A stretch of DNA of 64,000 bases from Microvirga aerilata (GTDB taxonomy: Bacteria > Pseudomonadota > Alphaproteobacteria > Rhizobiales > Beijerinckiaceae): NCBI RefSeq assembly GCF_016743775.1, contig NZ_JAEQMY010000011.1, positions 1 through 64,000 on the forward strand. The letters run 5' to 3'. The notes under the pieces were generated by a model. The model had not been told where the DNA came from. It saw only the letters and a program-made list of their open reading frames with translations, and did no database searches. Made by a program: the position numbers and the translations under genes. Shown in pieces: positions 49,145-57,769 of this stretch; within the stretch, counting starts at the first letter, position 1, and every line of letters begins with the position of its first letter.

Positions 49145-51994
49145 ATGATGAAGACCCTCATCCGCAGCAATGGCACGAACTTGAACAAGACTGCACCGCG
49201 GATGCCGGGAGTATGTGCTGCAGCCGTAGCAACAGCACTTATGATGTTTGCCGCTCCGGTTCACGCTCAGGTGCCGCTGACCCGGTCTTTGGCGCCTAGC
49301 GCGGATTTCAGCAAGATTTGCACGCCGCTGCCCCAGCCTAAGTTGACGCGCGATTGGAGCAAATGGGACAAATCCCAACCCGTTCCCGATCCGGACGAGA
49401 TGTACGACGCCGCGGTGCTTTACTCCGAAGGAGGGTCCGGTGTCGCGCGGGATCCTGTCGCGGCGCGCAGGCTCCTTGAGGATCTGGCCGACCGGGCTTG
49501 GGCCGGGAGAGGCCGGGCTCATTTCCGTCTCGGCAAGCTCCTGCTCGAGCCGGTTGCCGGGCCCGTCGATCCGGAACGGGCCGCGTACCACTTGGCCACT
49601 GCCGTATCGATGCTGAACATGGACGCATCGGTTCTGCTCGCCAAGCTTCATGAGCAGGGCCAGATCAGCACAGCGAACGTGGCGGAAGCCGAACGCCTGC
49701 TTCGAGCGGCTTCCGCTGCCGGCAACGTGGACGGCATCATCGGCTTGGCTCGGCTCCAGCGGAGCGGACGGATCGGCGACGTGCCTCAAGCCGCGACAAG
49801 CGATCTCGTCAATTTAGGTTTGCAGACTCTTTATGGAGAGTTGGGGCAGGGAAAATGCCGTGCCCTCTTTGAAATCGCCTCGATCCTGAGCGATGACTCT
49901 CTCGTGCCCGGCGGCCTGACGGAGGCCATGAAATGGTTCGAGGCGGCGGCCCGCCAGGGCGATCCCAAGGCCGATCTGGCATTGGCAGAGATTTATCTGG
50001 AAGGTCGGGCCAAAGCTGCTCCAGACATCATCATCGGGCATCTTACGCGGGCCGCGGAGGCAGGCGAGCCCCGCGCAATGGCCGTGCTGGGCGAGCGTCT
50101 GCTGCTCGGGGATCGCGCGCCGAAGGATGTGGGAAAGGCTGTGGTGTGGCTCGAACGGGCTGGCGCCAATGCCGATCCTGAAGCCTACAAGCTGCTCGCA
50201 AGACACTATCGCGGCGAGTTCGGTGAGGCTCAGAACCTTTCCAAGGCGGCTGATGCGCTGACCAGAGCCAGTGCCCTGCCAGGCCATACGACCAGCATCC
50301 TTGTCGGGCTTGCGCGGTTGCACGCCTCCGGGATCGACGGTCAGCCGGACATCAAGGCTGCCCTGACCTTCTATCGCCGGGCTGCCGATAGAGGCGACAT
50401 CGGATCCCTCACGGACATGGCGAAACTCTTGCTTGCGCATCCGCAGGCCGCAAGCCAATCCGAGGAGCCCATGCGGCTTCTGAAGGAAGCTGCCGGACGC
50501 AGCAATCCCGAAGCCATGGGCCTGCTCGCCGATCTTTATACATGCAGTGCGGTGGTGCCCCAGGATTCCGCCCAAGCCAAGGCCTGGCTGGAGCGTGCGG
50601 CCGAGGCAGGCCATGCACGCAGCATCAATGCTCTTGCATCACAAGGGACAAGCGATCCGGCTGCAGCTCAACGGATGACGGCGGCCTTGCTCCAGGCTGC
50701 GGAGCGCGGCGACCGTGAGAGCATGATCCTGCTCTCCGATGCCTATCGCGCAGGGCACGGCGTAGCAGTCGACGAGAAGGCAGCGGAGCGCTGGCGCGCG
50801 GCTGCGCTGATGCCGGGAGAAGGACGTTCTCGTGCTCTGGTGCTGCTGGCCCGCAAGCTGATGAACGCCGAGGGCGAAGCGCGCGATGAGATCGCGGCTC
50901 GCAAGCTTCTCGAGGAGGCTGCCCAGGAAAACGATGCTGCAGCTCAACTCGAGCTCGGTCGTCTGCTGGTCGGAAAGCGCGGCCAGAGCACGGAGGCCGC
51001 AAGGGGGATCCAGCTTCTGCACAAAGTGGCAACCTCAGGAAACTCCGTGGCCATGCTGGCTCTGGCTGAGCAGTCAGGGGAGCAGCTTCAACCGACGGGC
51101 AAGACTGCCCTGGAGTGGAGAAAGGCTGCTGCCGATGCGGGCAACACCCGGGCGGCCATCACCCTTGCCTCATCAACAAAGGACGATGCTGAAGCGGCAC
51201 GCTGGCTCGCTCGAGCAGAGGCGCTGCCGGTGTGTACGGCAAGGGACATGATCGACCTCTCGCAGGCCTACCACAAGACAGCGGGCGTCGAGCGCGCCAG
51301 CTCGTGGCTGAAGCGGGCGCAGAATGAGGTTCAGTCCGGTGCCCGGGATCCTGCGGTCCTGTTCCTGATCGGCCGGGTGATGGTCGAAGGCGTGGGTGGC
51401 ACGACAAGCAAGCAGGAGGCTGTCGATTACATCAAGCTTTCTGCCGATGCGGGACGGGTTGAGGCTATGCGCTATCTCGGGCGTGGGTATGTGTCCGGGC
51501 AAGTGGGTGAGCATAACACCAGCGCTGCCATCGGATGGCTGTCCAAGGCCTTGCGCAGTGGCGATGCCAGCGTGGCTGCCGACCTTTCCCGGATTGCCGC
51601 AGTTCCCGGCAATGAAGGAGCGGAAGCGCTTGCGATCCTCAAAGAGAGTGCAGAAAGAGGGTTCGCGCCCGGCATGCGTGAATATGGCCGCAGCCTGCAG
51701 CTCGGTTTCGGCGTTCCTGCGCAGCCTGAAGCGGGTGCTGCCTGGTTGAGGAAAGCTGCGGATGCAGGGGATACGGGAGCCATGAAGGAGCTCTCCCGTG
51801 CTTATGCTTCGGGTTATGGGGTCGAGCTTTCGGCCCGTGCCAGCACGGAATGGCTGCAGCGCGCGGCACAGGCCGGCGATGCGGAGGCCATGTACAACCT
51901 CAGCCTCGCCATGACTTTAGGCTTTGGAACAGAGGTCAATGCCAGCGCTGCGCAGGAATGGCTGAAGACTGCCGAAGGGGCCGCTCGAAAGTGA
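49145..51994 (+). CDS. Exported Sel1-repeat protein (second)
   Basis: ATG at 49,145 (AAGGAAG ten bases upstream; 49,148 also possible) gives about 949 residues. The signal peptide is longer than usual and ends APVHAQ (VCAAAVATALMMFAAPVHAQ). The rest is Sel1 repeats (for instance AMKWFEAAARQGDPKADLAL, EAMGLLADLYTCSAVVPQD, GAAWLRKAADAGDTGAMKEL). No enzymatic motif is seen. The repeats run to the C terminus, so there is no obvious outer-membrane module. Size and layout mirror the preceding protein, so it is probably a paralogue from tandem duplication followed by drift. The operon position argues for a role in alginate assembly or export. Confidence 0.85.
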   Translation: MMKTLIRSNGTNLNKTAPRMPGVCAAAVATALMMFAAPVHAQVPLTRSLAPSADFSKICTPLPQPKLTRDWSKWDKSQPVPDPDEMYDAAVLYSEGGSGVARDPVAARRLLEDLADRAWAGRGRAHFRLGKLLLEPVAGPVDPERAAYHLATAVSMLNMDASVLLAKLHEQGQISTANVAEAERLLRAASAAGNVDGIIGLARLQRSGRIGDVPQAATSDLVNLGLQTLYGELGQGKCRALFEIASILSDDSLVPGGLTEAMKWFEAAARQGDPKADLALAEIYLEGRAKAAPDIIIGHLTRAAEAGEPRAMAVLGERLLLGDRAPKDVGKAVVWLERAGANADPEAYKLLARHYRGEFGEAQNLSKAADALTRASALPGHTTSILVGLARLHASGIDGQPDIKAALTFYRRAADRGDIGSLTDMAKLLLAHPQAASQSEEPMRLLKEAAGRSNPEAMGLLADLYTCSAVVPQDSAQAKAWLERAAEAGHARSINALASQGTSDPAAAQRMTAALLQAAERGDRESMILLSDAYRAGHGVAVDEKAAERWRAAALMPGEGRSRALVLLARKLMNAEGEARDEIAARKLLEEAAQENDAAAQLELGRLLVGKRGQSTEAARGIQLLHKVATSGNSVAMLALAEQSGEQLQPTGKTALEWRKAAADAGNTRAAITLASSTKDDAEAARWLARAEALPVCTARDMIDLSQAYHKTAGVERASSWLKRAQNEVQSGARDPAVLFLIGRVMVEGVGGTTSKQEAVDYIKLSADAGRVEAMRYLGRGYVSGQVGEHNTSAAIGWLSKALRSGDASVAADLSRIAAVPGNEGAEALAILKESAERGFAPGMREYGRSLQLGFGVPAQPEAGAAWLRKAADAGDTGAMKELSRAYASGYGVELSARASTEWLQRAAQAGDAEAMYNLSLAMTLGFGTEVNASAAQEWLKTAEGAARK

Positions 51995-52064
51995 TGCTTG
52001 CGGTGATCGATTTAGGTGACGTGCTGACTATGTCCGCCTGCCTTGGGTGCATAGGAGATACAAA

Positions 52065-53402
52065 ATGAACAAAACACTTCATATCCTGCTCCTGAGCTGC
52101 CTTGTCACGGGCACATCGTTTTCTGTGATGGCTGCTCCAAGCCAGGGCGCCGCTGCGCGGCCAGCGCCTGCAGCCGCGCAAGCTCCCACCCCTCCCACGC
52201 AGGCGCAGCTTCGCGCCATGTCGACGGCTCGGCTTCTTCGGTTAGGGCAGGCTGCTCTGACAGCCGAGATGGATACACCGGCCTTTGTCACCGGGCTTGA
52301 TGCTGCCAAGATCGCATCGTCGCGCGGCGATCGCGAGGCGACGCGCCTGATCGCCAAGATCATGGCACGTAACCAGATCGTCCTGGGCGCCGACGATCGC
52401 GCCAAGCTCGAGCGCAGGTTCCGCTTCGAGGCACTTCGGGGCGCTTCGAGCTCGGTGCTTGCAGTCGCCGGAATGTATGACCGCGGCGATGGTGTGCCTG
52501 TCGATACGAAAAAGGCGGCGGAGTGGTATCTCTGGGCCGCGCGGGTCGGCCATGAGCGCGCCATGGCTCACGTCGCCTACGGTTTTGGTACGGGCCGCGG
52601 CTTGGAGCGCGACGAGAATGCCGCTCTGAAATGGATCGAGGGCGTGAACGAGGGCCGCCAGCGAAGCACTCTCCTTGACATCGGCTGGGCTCTTGCTCTG
52701 GGAACAGAAGGTTCCTCCGACATGACATCCGCCCTTCGGTTTTTCGAGCGCGCCGCGCAGCTCAAGCCGAGCATCGCATACCAGGTCGCGCTCGATCTGG
52801 AACGCGGAACGCGTGGGATTCAAGACCGCCAGGCGGCAAGCCACCTAATCAAGGTGGCTGCCGAGCGAGGCGACAGCGGCGCTGCAACTCACCTCGCCAA
52901 TCTGCTTGCCGGCAGCAACAAAGTAGAGGATCAGCGGCAGGCTGTCCGGTGGTACAGCCTCGCAGCGCAGGACAAGGACAATGTCGCGGCCGGCCAGAGC
53001 CTCTCGCGTTTCCTGGCTCTGCGTCCCACGGGTGAACTCACCTCCGAGATCGTCGCGGGGCTCGAGAAGGCTGCAGCTGCAGGCAACAGCGAGGCGATGG
53101 TCGGTTTGGCGCATGCCTATTTGGAGGGCATTGGCGTTGCTGCGTCGCCGGAGCGAACCGTGAGCCTTCTGGAGCAGGCTGCGAGCGCAGGACTTCCTGA
53201 GGCCAAGTACCGCCTGGGGCTCATGTATAAGTCCGGCACCGGTGTTGCTGCCGACCTGAACAAAGCCATCGAACTCATGAGCAGCGCGCAGGAGAGCGGC
53301 TTTCCTCTGGCCGCTGTGGCCTTGAGTTCCATGACGGCGCCAGCCGCAAGCTCCGTGGCTGAAACGGTGGAGCAGCCGGCTGCCGGAACCAACGTCAAAT
53401 AA
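52065..53402 (+). CDS. Exported Sel1-repeat protein, closest in size to AlgK
   Basis: ATG at 52,065 follows GGAG by seven bases and gives 445 residues. The signal region (MNKTLHILLLSCLVTGTSFS, then VMAAPSQ) holds a Cys at 12 that is a poor lipobox (LLSC), so lipidation is possible but cleavage after VMA is likelier. Repeats include SSVLAVAGMYDRGDGVPVDT, RAMAHVAYGFGTGRGLERDE and AMVGLAHAYLEGIGVAASPE. It ends with a short Ala/Thr-rich tail. Pseudomonas AlgK is a lipoprotein of similar length made of the same repeats, so this is the best AlgK counterpart. It is the last gene of the operon. Confidence 0.82.
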   Translation: MNKTLHILLLSCLVTGTSFSVMAAPSQGAAARPAPAAAQAPTPPTQAQLRAMSTARLLRLGQAALTAEMDTPAFVTGLDAAKIASSRGDREATRLIAKIMARNQIVLGADDRAKLERRFRFEALRGASSSVLAVAGMYDRGDGVPVDTKKAAEWYLWAARVGHERAMAHVAYGFGTGRGLERDENAALKWIEGVNEGRQRSTLLDIGWALALGTEGSSDMTSALRFFERAAQLKPSIAYQVALDLERGTRGIQDRQAASHLIKVAAERGDSGAATHLANLLAGSNKVEDQRQAVRWYSLAAQDKDNVAAGQSLSRFLALRPTGELTSEIVAGLEKAAAAGNSEAMVGLAHAYLEGIGVAASPERTVSLLEQAASAGLPEAKYRLGLMYKSGTGVAADLNKAIELMSSAQESGFPLAAVALSSMTAPAASSVAETVEQPAAGTNVK

Positions 53403-53440
53403 GCTGCCCTAAGTTGGAGAACTGATCCCTCCTTGAGGTT

Positions 53441-53538
53441 TCTAGAGCATTTTCAGGTGAAGTGGATCCGGTTCACCGTTGAAAATGCGGCACAGCCAAG
53501 AAGAGAGCTGATTCCATGGAAAGGGAAACAGCTCTAGA
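53441..53538. repeat. Palindromic dispersed-type repeat with 8-base inverted ends
   Basis: The 98-base segment is bounded by TCTAGAGC (53,441-53,448) and its inverse GCTCTAGA (53,531-53,538). Inside is a near-palindrome GGTGAAGTGGATCCGGTTCA(CC). The opening GAGCATTTTC and AAAATGC fragments resemble small dispersed repeats found in rhizobial genomes. It lies 40 bases after the last Sel1 gene and could act as a transcript end or stabiliser. It looks like a miniature element remnant. Confidence 0.6.
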
Positions 53539-54058
53539 CCGGTCGAGGAGGGTTCAGGGCGAAGTCTTGAGTGCGTGCGCTCGCTGATTCAACTGCCGGA
53601 CCAAGCAGCCTCAAAACCATGCTTATGTTTGCGCATAGGCTGTGTTCATTCGGCTCTGAACAATCGCTGCTCCGCGAGAAAAGATCGGCAGAACCCAGCA
53701 TGGCATCGCGTCATCACAGGCGCGAATGCCCGCTCATAGGGATTAGAGTTAAACCCAAGCTTTGCCAGCTTATATCAGAATTGCCGGGTGCTCGGGAGTG
53801 TCCCTGATGCATCTTGCTTGCGGTTCTTAGACAATCATCGGCTATCTGATCGACATCATATTGCGCTCAATGACATAGTACTATGTGTAAGACGGCGTTG
53901 GATTACTGGCCTTGGCTCCAAGCTATGGCCGCGAGATCTCCAGCTCGAGGCGCCTCGTGCCTACCTCCTAAGCATAGGTGCATACCTCTTTTTTAGAGAT
54001 GGTGAAAAAGACGTTAATTTGTACAATTTGAGGTAACCTCTGCGAAAGGTTCCCGCTG
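53539..54058. other. Intergenic region without a supported gene
   Basis: About 520 bases upstream of the LuxR-type regulator. Short frames occur but none has a ribosome site. The last 150 bases are A/T-rich and should hold the regulator's promoter. Confidence 0.4.
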
Positions 54059-54838
54059 ATGTCAAACCTCCTGCCGGTCACAACAGTCTTAGGCTGCAAG
54101 AACGCTATGCTCAGGGAGGGATTGAAGCACATTCTCTCGAGCACACGCTTCAAGTTGCATCCCGAGGACCTGACGAGAGTAAGGCAGGATCAATGGGAGG
54201 TAACGTCTCCCCTGCTTCTCATCATCGACACCAACCTTTTTCCCGATGGTTTGGCGGAGAATGTCTGGGCGCTGAAGCAGCAGTATCCGCATGCTCGCAT
54301 CGTCGTGCTCTCAGACGGTTTCGACTTGGAAGACATGAAGTCGGCCTTCCAGTCAGGCGCGGATGGATACTGCCTCGCGACAACAGGCTGCGAGGCTTTG
54401 ATCAAGTATCTTGATCTTGTCGTGCTCGGTGAGGTTGTTTTTCCTTCCGCAGCATTTCTCGCTGCAATCTCGACCTTCAGTGAGGAGGTCGATCCATCCA
54501 AAGAGACATCGGCAATCAAGGTATCGTCCCTGCCAACACCTCCGCCTGCGGAGGGACAGGACTCGCCTATTCGGACCTTGTCGACACGGGAAGCAGAGAT
54601 TCTTCATTGCCTGATGCAAGGTGCGCCGAACAAAGTCATTGCACGTAAACTTGATGTAGCTGAAGCAACCGTCAAAGTGCACATCAAGGCAATTCTTCGA
54701 AAGATCAGGGTCGCCAACCGAACCCAAGCCGCAATGTGGGCGGTCAATCACCTGTCTGCGGGCGGCACGGATATGTCCTCGGCGCAGTCGAGCGAGAAAC
54801 TTTCGGCCCAGGGGAATGCGTTGATGAGAGCCTTATAG
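54059..54838 (+). CDS. LuxR/FixJ-type response regulator with a degenerate receiver
   Basis: This 259-residue protein has an N-terminal receiver-like domain whose usual acidic pair is lost (TTVLGCKNAMLREGLKHIL). The acceptor-site Asp remains in LLIIDTNLF. After a linker, the LuxR helix-turn-helix is complete (LSTREAEILHCLMQGAPNKV, then ATVKVHIKAILRKIRVANRT). It should bind DNA, possibly without phosphorylation. It is a paralogue of the regulators at 1 and 55,153. Its position just beyond the alginate operon makes it a candidate regulator, with no direct evidence. Confidence 0.85.
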   Translation: MSNLLPVTTVLGCKNAMLREGLKHILSSTRFKLHPEDLTRVRQDQWEVTSPLLLIIDTNLFPDGLAENVWALKQQYPHARIVVLSDGFDLEDMKSAFQSGADGYCLATTGCEALIKYLDLVVLGEVVFPSAAFLAAISTFSEEVDPSKETSAIKVSSLPTPPPAEGQDSPIRTLSTREAEILHCLMQGAPNKVIARKLDVAEATVKVHIKAILRKIRVANRTQAAMWAVNHLSAGGTDMSSAQSSEKLSAQGNALMRAL

Positions 54839-55152
54839 GCTGACATCGTCACGCAGGCGAAATCGGCGCACTTCATAGATCGGACAAGGACCACCTGGCC
54901 CCTCCAGAGCCGCTCGTGCTTTCTCGCAACGCATGAGCGGGAGTGGCAGAGTGGCTGGCGCGGAAAGACTCCATAGTCAGTCAGCAAGCTCAATGATGAT
55001 CAGTATTTAACTTTATAACGTAGTGTATGCGTCGGTTAAAGAATATTAAAACAAATTGAATGGGTAATCATTGCCTTCGATAAGACTATAAGCTAATTTT
55101 ATGTTAATTCTACCAACTGCATCATCGAATCAAGACCAGAAAGGCATCTGCA
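54839..55152. other. Intergenic, A/T-rich; a short tRNA-like 5' half
   Basis: No gene is supported. At about 54,932-54,975 the sequence starting GCGGGAGTGGCAGAGTGG resembles the acceptor and D-arm start of tRNA-Leu/Ser, but the rest does not fold into a tRNA. The last 150 bases are A/T-rich and likely carry a promoter for the next gene. Confidence 0.4.
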
Positions 55153-55977
55153 ATGCGGAAAACCTACGATCTTGATAGTCTGCCTCACCCAGGTGCATCC
55201 TCGTCTAAAGACGTCGCATATTCACGATACATGGAGCTCGCCCGCTCAACCGACCCGCTCTCAGGAGAGGTTTCGAGCGCCGCTTCCATCAAGACGTTCC
55301 TGGTTGAGCCGAATGCCCTGCTCAGAGAAGGCCTGAGACGAATCCTGGCCGATACGGTTTATTCCCCATCACCTGCCACTGGCGCCCTCGACGAGACTAT
55401 ATCCAGGCAGGCCCATGGCGGCGGCAATGTCGTGCTGATCATCGATGCAACACGCGATCACCAAGAGACATGCTGTCAGGCTCGTAAGCTGAAAGAGACG
55501 ATCCCATCCGCGAAAGTGATCATGCTGGTGGAGCAATACGACCTCAAGCAAGTGCTTGAAGCCTTTCACGCCGGCGCGGATGCTTACCTGAAGAAGTCGA
55601 TCTCCTGCGAGGTTCTCGTAAAATCGCTGGATCTCGTCATGCTGGGAGAGGCAATCTTCCCAGGTGCCATTCTCGAGCTTTTGCAGGATCAGAGGGCTCA
55701 GATCAGCGAGAGCAAGGACGAGGCTGCCTCCGATGAGCCTCATGAGATGGCTGCGCCTACCAAGGGTCTGTCCGTTCGCGAGACGGTCATCCTTCGCTGC
55801 CTTATGGATGGGGACTCGAACAAGATCATTGCTCGTAAGTTCGACATCACGGAAGCGACCGTCAAAGTGCATGTCAAAGCCATTCTGCGGAAGATTCAAG
55901 CAAAGAACCGGACGCAGGCCGCTATATGGGCCTCGAGCCATTTGCCGGCTAGCCGGCAAACGCCTCCTGCCGGCTAA
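55153..55977 (+). CDS. LuxR/FixJ-type response regulator
   Basis: This 274-residue protein has a 45-residue N-terminal extension before the receiver-like domain (IKTFLVEPNALLREGLRRIL). Asp in VVLIIDATRDH could be the acceptor, but the acidic pair is reduced. The C-terminal LuxR helix-turn-helix is complete (LSVRETVILRCLMDGDSNKI, then ATVKVHVKAILRKIQAKNRT). It is the second of two tandem paralogues at this end. It is followed by a strong terminator, so it is probably transcribed from its own promoter. Targets are unknown. Confidence 0.85.
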   Translation: MRKTYDLDSLPHPGASSSKDVAYSRYMELARSTDPLSGEVSSAASIKTFLVEPNALLREGLRRILADTVYSPSPATGALDETISRQAHGGGNVVLIIDATRDHQETCCQARKLKETIPSAKVIMLVEQYDLKQVLEAFHAGADAYLKKSISCEVLVKSLDLVMLGEAIFPGAILELLQDQRAQISESKDEAASDEPHEMAAPTKGLSVRETVILRCLMDGDSNKIIARKFDITEATVKVHVKAILRKIQAKNRTQAAIWASSHLPASRQTPPAG

Positions 55978-56007
55978 TTCTTCCTTCCAGGATCGATTCC
56001 GGTATCT

Positions 56008-56035
56008 GTAGGAGCCCGTGGGCTCCTACTTTCTT
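56008..56035 (+). terminator. Rho-independent terminator
   Basis: A ten-base-pair perfect stem (GTAGGAGCCC and GGGCTCCTAC, two-base loop) is followed by TTTCTT. It lies 30 bases after the LuxR-type gene and separates it from the convergent GMC oxidoreductase gene. Confidence 0.85.
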
Positions 56036-56059
56036 GCGGCAACCCTCTCACGTCCAAAC

Positions 56060-57700
56060 TTACGCCGAACGCGCTGCAGGCGCCTGAGCCCGCAACTGAT
56101 CTTCAAGGATCATCGCCGCTCCCTTCTCGGCGATCATCAGGGTCGGCGAATTGGTGTTGCCGCTCGTGATCGCCGGCATGACCGAGGCGTCGATCACGCG
56201 AAGACCCTCGATGCCGTGAACGCGCAGGCGAGCATCCGTCACGGCCATGGGATCGCTGTCGCGGCCCATCTTGGCCGTGCCGACCGGATGAAAGATCGTG
56301 GTGCCGATATCGCGAGCGCCGTGGAGCAACTCCTCATCCGTCGTCAGGTGCGCACCCGGCTTGTATTCCTCGGGATGATACTTCTGTAGAGCGGGCATCG
56401 AGACGATGTGCCGAACGATCCGCAGGGCATCAACCGCGACGCGCTGATCCTCCTCTGCCGACAGATAATTCGGACGGATGGCTGGAGGATCGCTCGCGTT
56501 GTGGCTGCGGATCCTGACCGTACCGCGGCTGGCAGGCCGCAGATTGCACACGCTGGCCGTGAATGCCGGGAAGGGGTGCGGATCCTCACCGAACTTGTCT
56601 AGGGACAGGGGCTGAATGTGGAACTGGAGGTTCGGGGTAGCGTAGTCCGGTGAGGACCGGGTGAAGGCTCCCAGCTGAGACGGTGCCATGGTCAGAGGGC
56701 CGCGCCTGAAGAGGGCGTATTCCACCGCCATGCGGCCCTTCTTGAACAGGGAGCGATAGTCCTCGTTGAGGGTGCGGACACCCTGAACCCGATAGATCGG
56801 GCGCAGCTGCAGATGATCCTGCAGGTTCTCGCCCACGCCGGGAAGGTGGTGGACGACATCGATGCCATGTTGCTGCAGCAGAGCGGCATCTCCGATGCCG
56901 GAGAGCTGCAGGAGCTGTGGCGACACAACAGCCCCTGCGGAGAGGATCACTTCCTTCCGGGCTGTGATGCGATGCAAGGTGCCGTTCTGCAGAAATTCCA
57001 CGCCGGTCGCGCGCTTGCCGTCGAAGAGGATGCGCGTGGCATGGGCGTGGGTCTCGACCTTGAGGTTGGCGCGCGACAGAGCAGGTCTGAGGAAACCGCG
57101 CGCTGCCGACCAGCGCCGCCCGTTCTTCTGATTGACGTGGAAGTAGGAGATGCCTTCGTTGCTGCCCGTGTTGAAGTCGCTGACACGGGGGAGGCCTGCC
57201 TCGACGGCGGCCTCGATGAAGGTATCCAAGAGCTCCCAGCGGACACGAGGCGCCTCGACACGCCATTCCCCGCCCGCACCATGGTGCTCGCCGTCGCCGA
57301 GGTAATGGTCGAGGTGTTGGCGGAAGATGGGCTTCACATCATCCCAGCCCCAGCCTTCGAGACCCAACTGGCGCCAGTTGTCGTAGTCCTCGCGCTGACC
57401 GCGCATATAGATCATGGCGTTGATCGCGGAGGAGCCGCCCAGAACCTTCCCGCGAGGGTAGTTCAGCACACGACCGTTGAGGCCCTCTTCGGCCTCGGTC
57501 TTGAACAGCCAGTCGGCGCGAGGGTTCCCGATCGCGAAGAGATAGCCGACCGGAATGTGGAACCAGATCCAGTTGTCCTTCCCGCCAGCCTCGAGAAGGC
57601 AGACTTGATTCTGCGGATCCCGCGAAAGACGGTTCGCCAGAACGCATCCTGCCGAACCTGCACCGACGATGATGTAATCGACTGTATTGCTGCCTGACAT
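56060..57700 (-). CDS. GMC family FAD-dependent alcohol dehydrogenase (choline dehydrogenase-like)
   Basis: ATG at 57,700 gives a protein of about 546 residues starting MSGSNTVDYIIVGAGSAGCV, the FAD-binding Rossmann motif. The GMC signatures are GGSSAINAMIYMRGQREDYD and SAGAVVSPQLLQLSGIG. The C-terminal segment GTTIFHPVGTAKMG carries the catalytic His, and VHGIEGLRVIDASVMPAITS with GNTNSPTLMIAEKGA closes the FAD site. It oxidises a primary alcohol to an aldehyde. It resembles BetA, but no betB or betI is adjacent. It lies 70 bases after livM on the same strand, as the last gene of the transport operon. Confidence 0.92.
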   Translation of the reverse strand: MSGSNTVDYIIVGAGSAGCVLANRLSRDPQNQVCLLEAGGKDNWIWFHIPVGYLFAIGNPRADWLFKTEAEEGLNGRVLNYPRGKVLGGSSAINAMIYMRGQREDYDNWRQLGLEGWGWDDVKPIFRQHLDHYLGDGEHHGAGGEWRVEAPRVRWELLDTFIEAAVEAGLPRVSDFNTGSNEGISYFHVNQKNGRRWSAARGFLRPALSRANLKVETHAHATRILFDGKRATGVEFLQNGTLHRITARKEVILSAGAVVSPQLLQLSGIGDAALLQQHGIDVVHHLPGVGENLQDHLQLRPIYRVQGVRTLNEDYRSLFKKGRMAVEYALFRRGPLTMAPSQLGAFTRSSPDYATPNLQFHIQPLSLDKFGEDPHPFPAFTASVCNLRPASRGTVRIRSHNASDPPAIRPNYLSAEEDQRVAVDALRIVRHIVSMPALQKYHPEEYKPGAHLTTDEELLHGARDIGTTIFHPVGTAKMGRDSDPMAVTDARLRVHGIEGLRVIDASVMPAITSGNTNSPTLMIAEKGAAMILEDQLRAQAPAARSA

Positions 57701-57769
57701 GGTGCGGCTCAATCAAATGAGCCGGCGCTCGACGTGATAAGCGCCAGCAGGGTCTACGGTGCTTGCGTC

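Noticed and set aside
54932..54975. tRNA-Leu/Ser-like 5' half
   Set aside because: The first 18 bases look like an acceptor and D-arm start, but no anticodon arm, T-arm or matching 3' acceptor follows.
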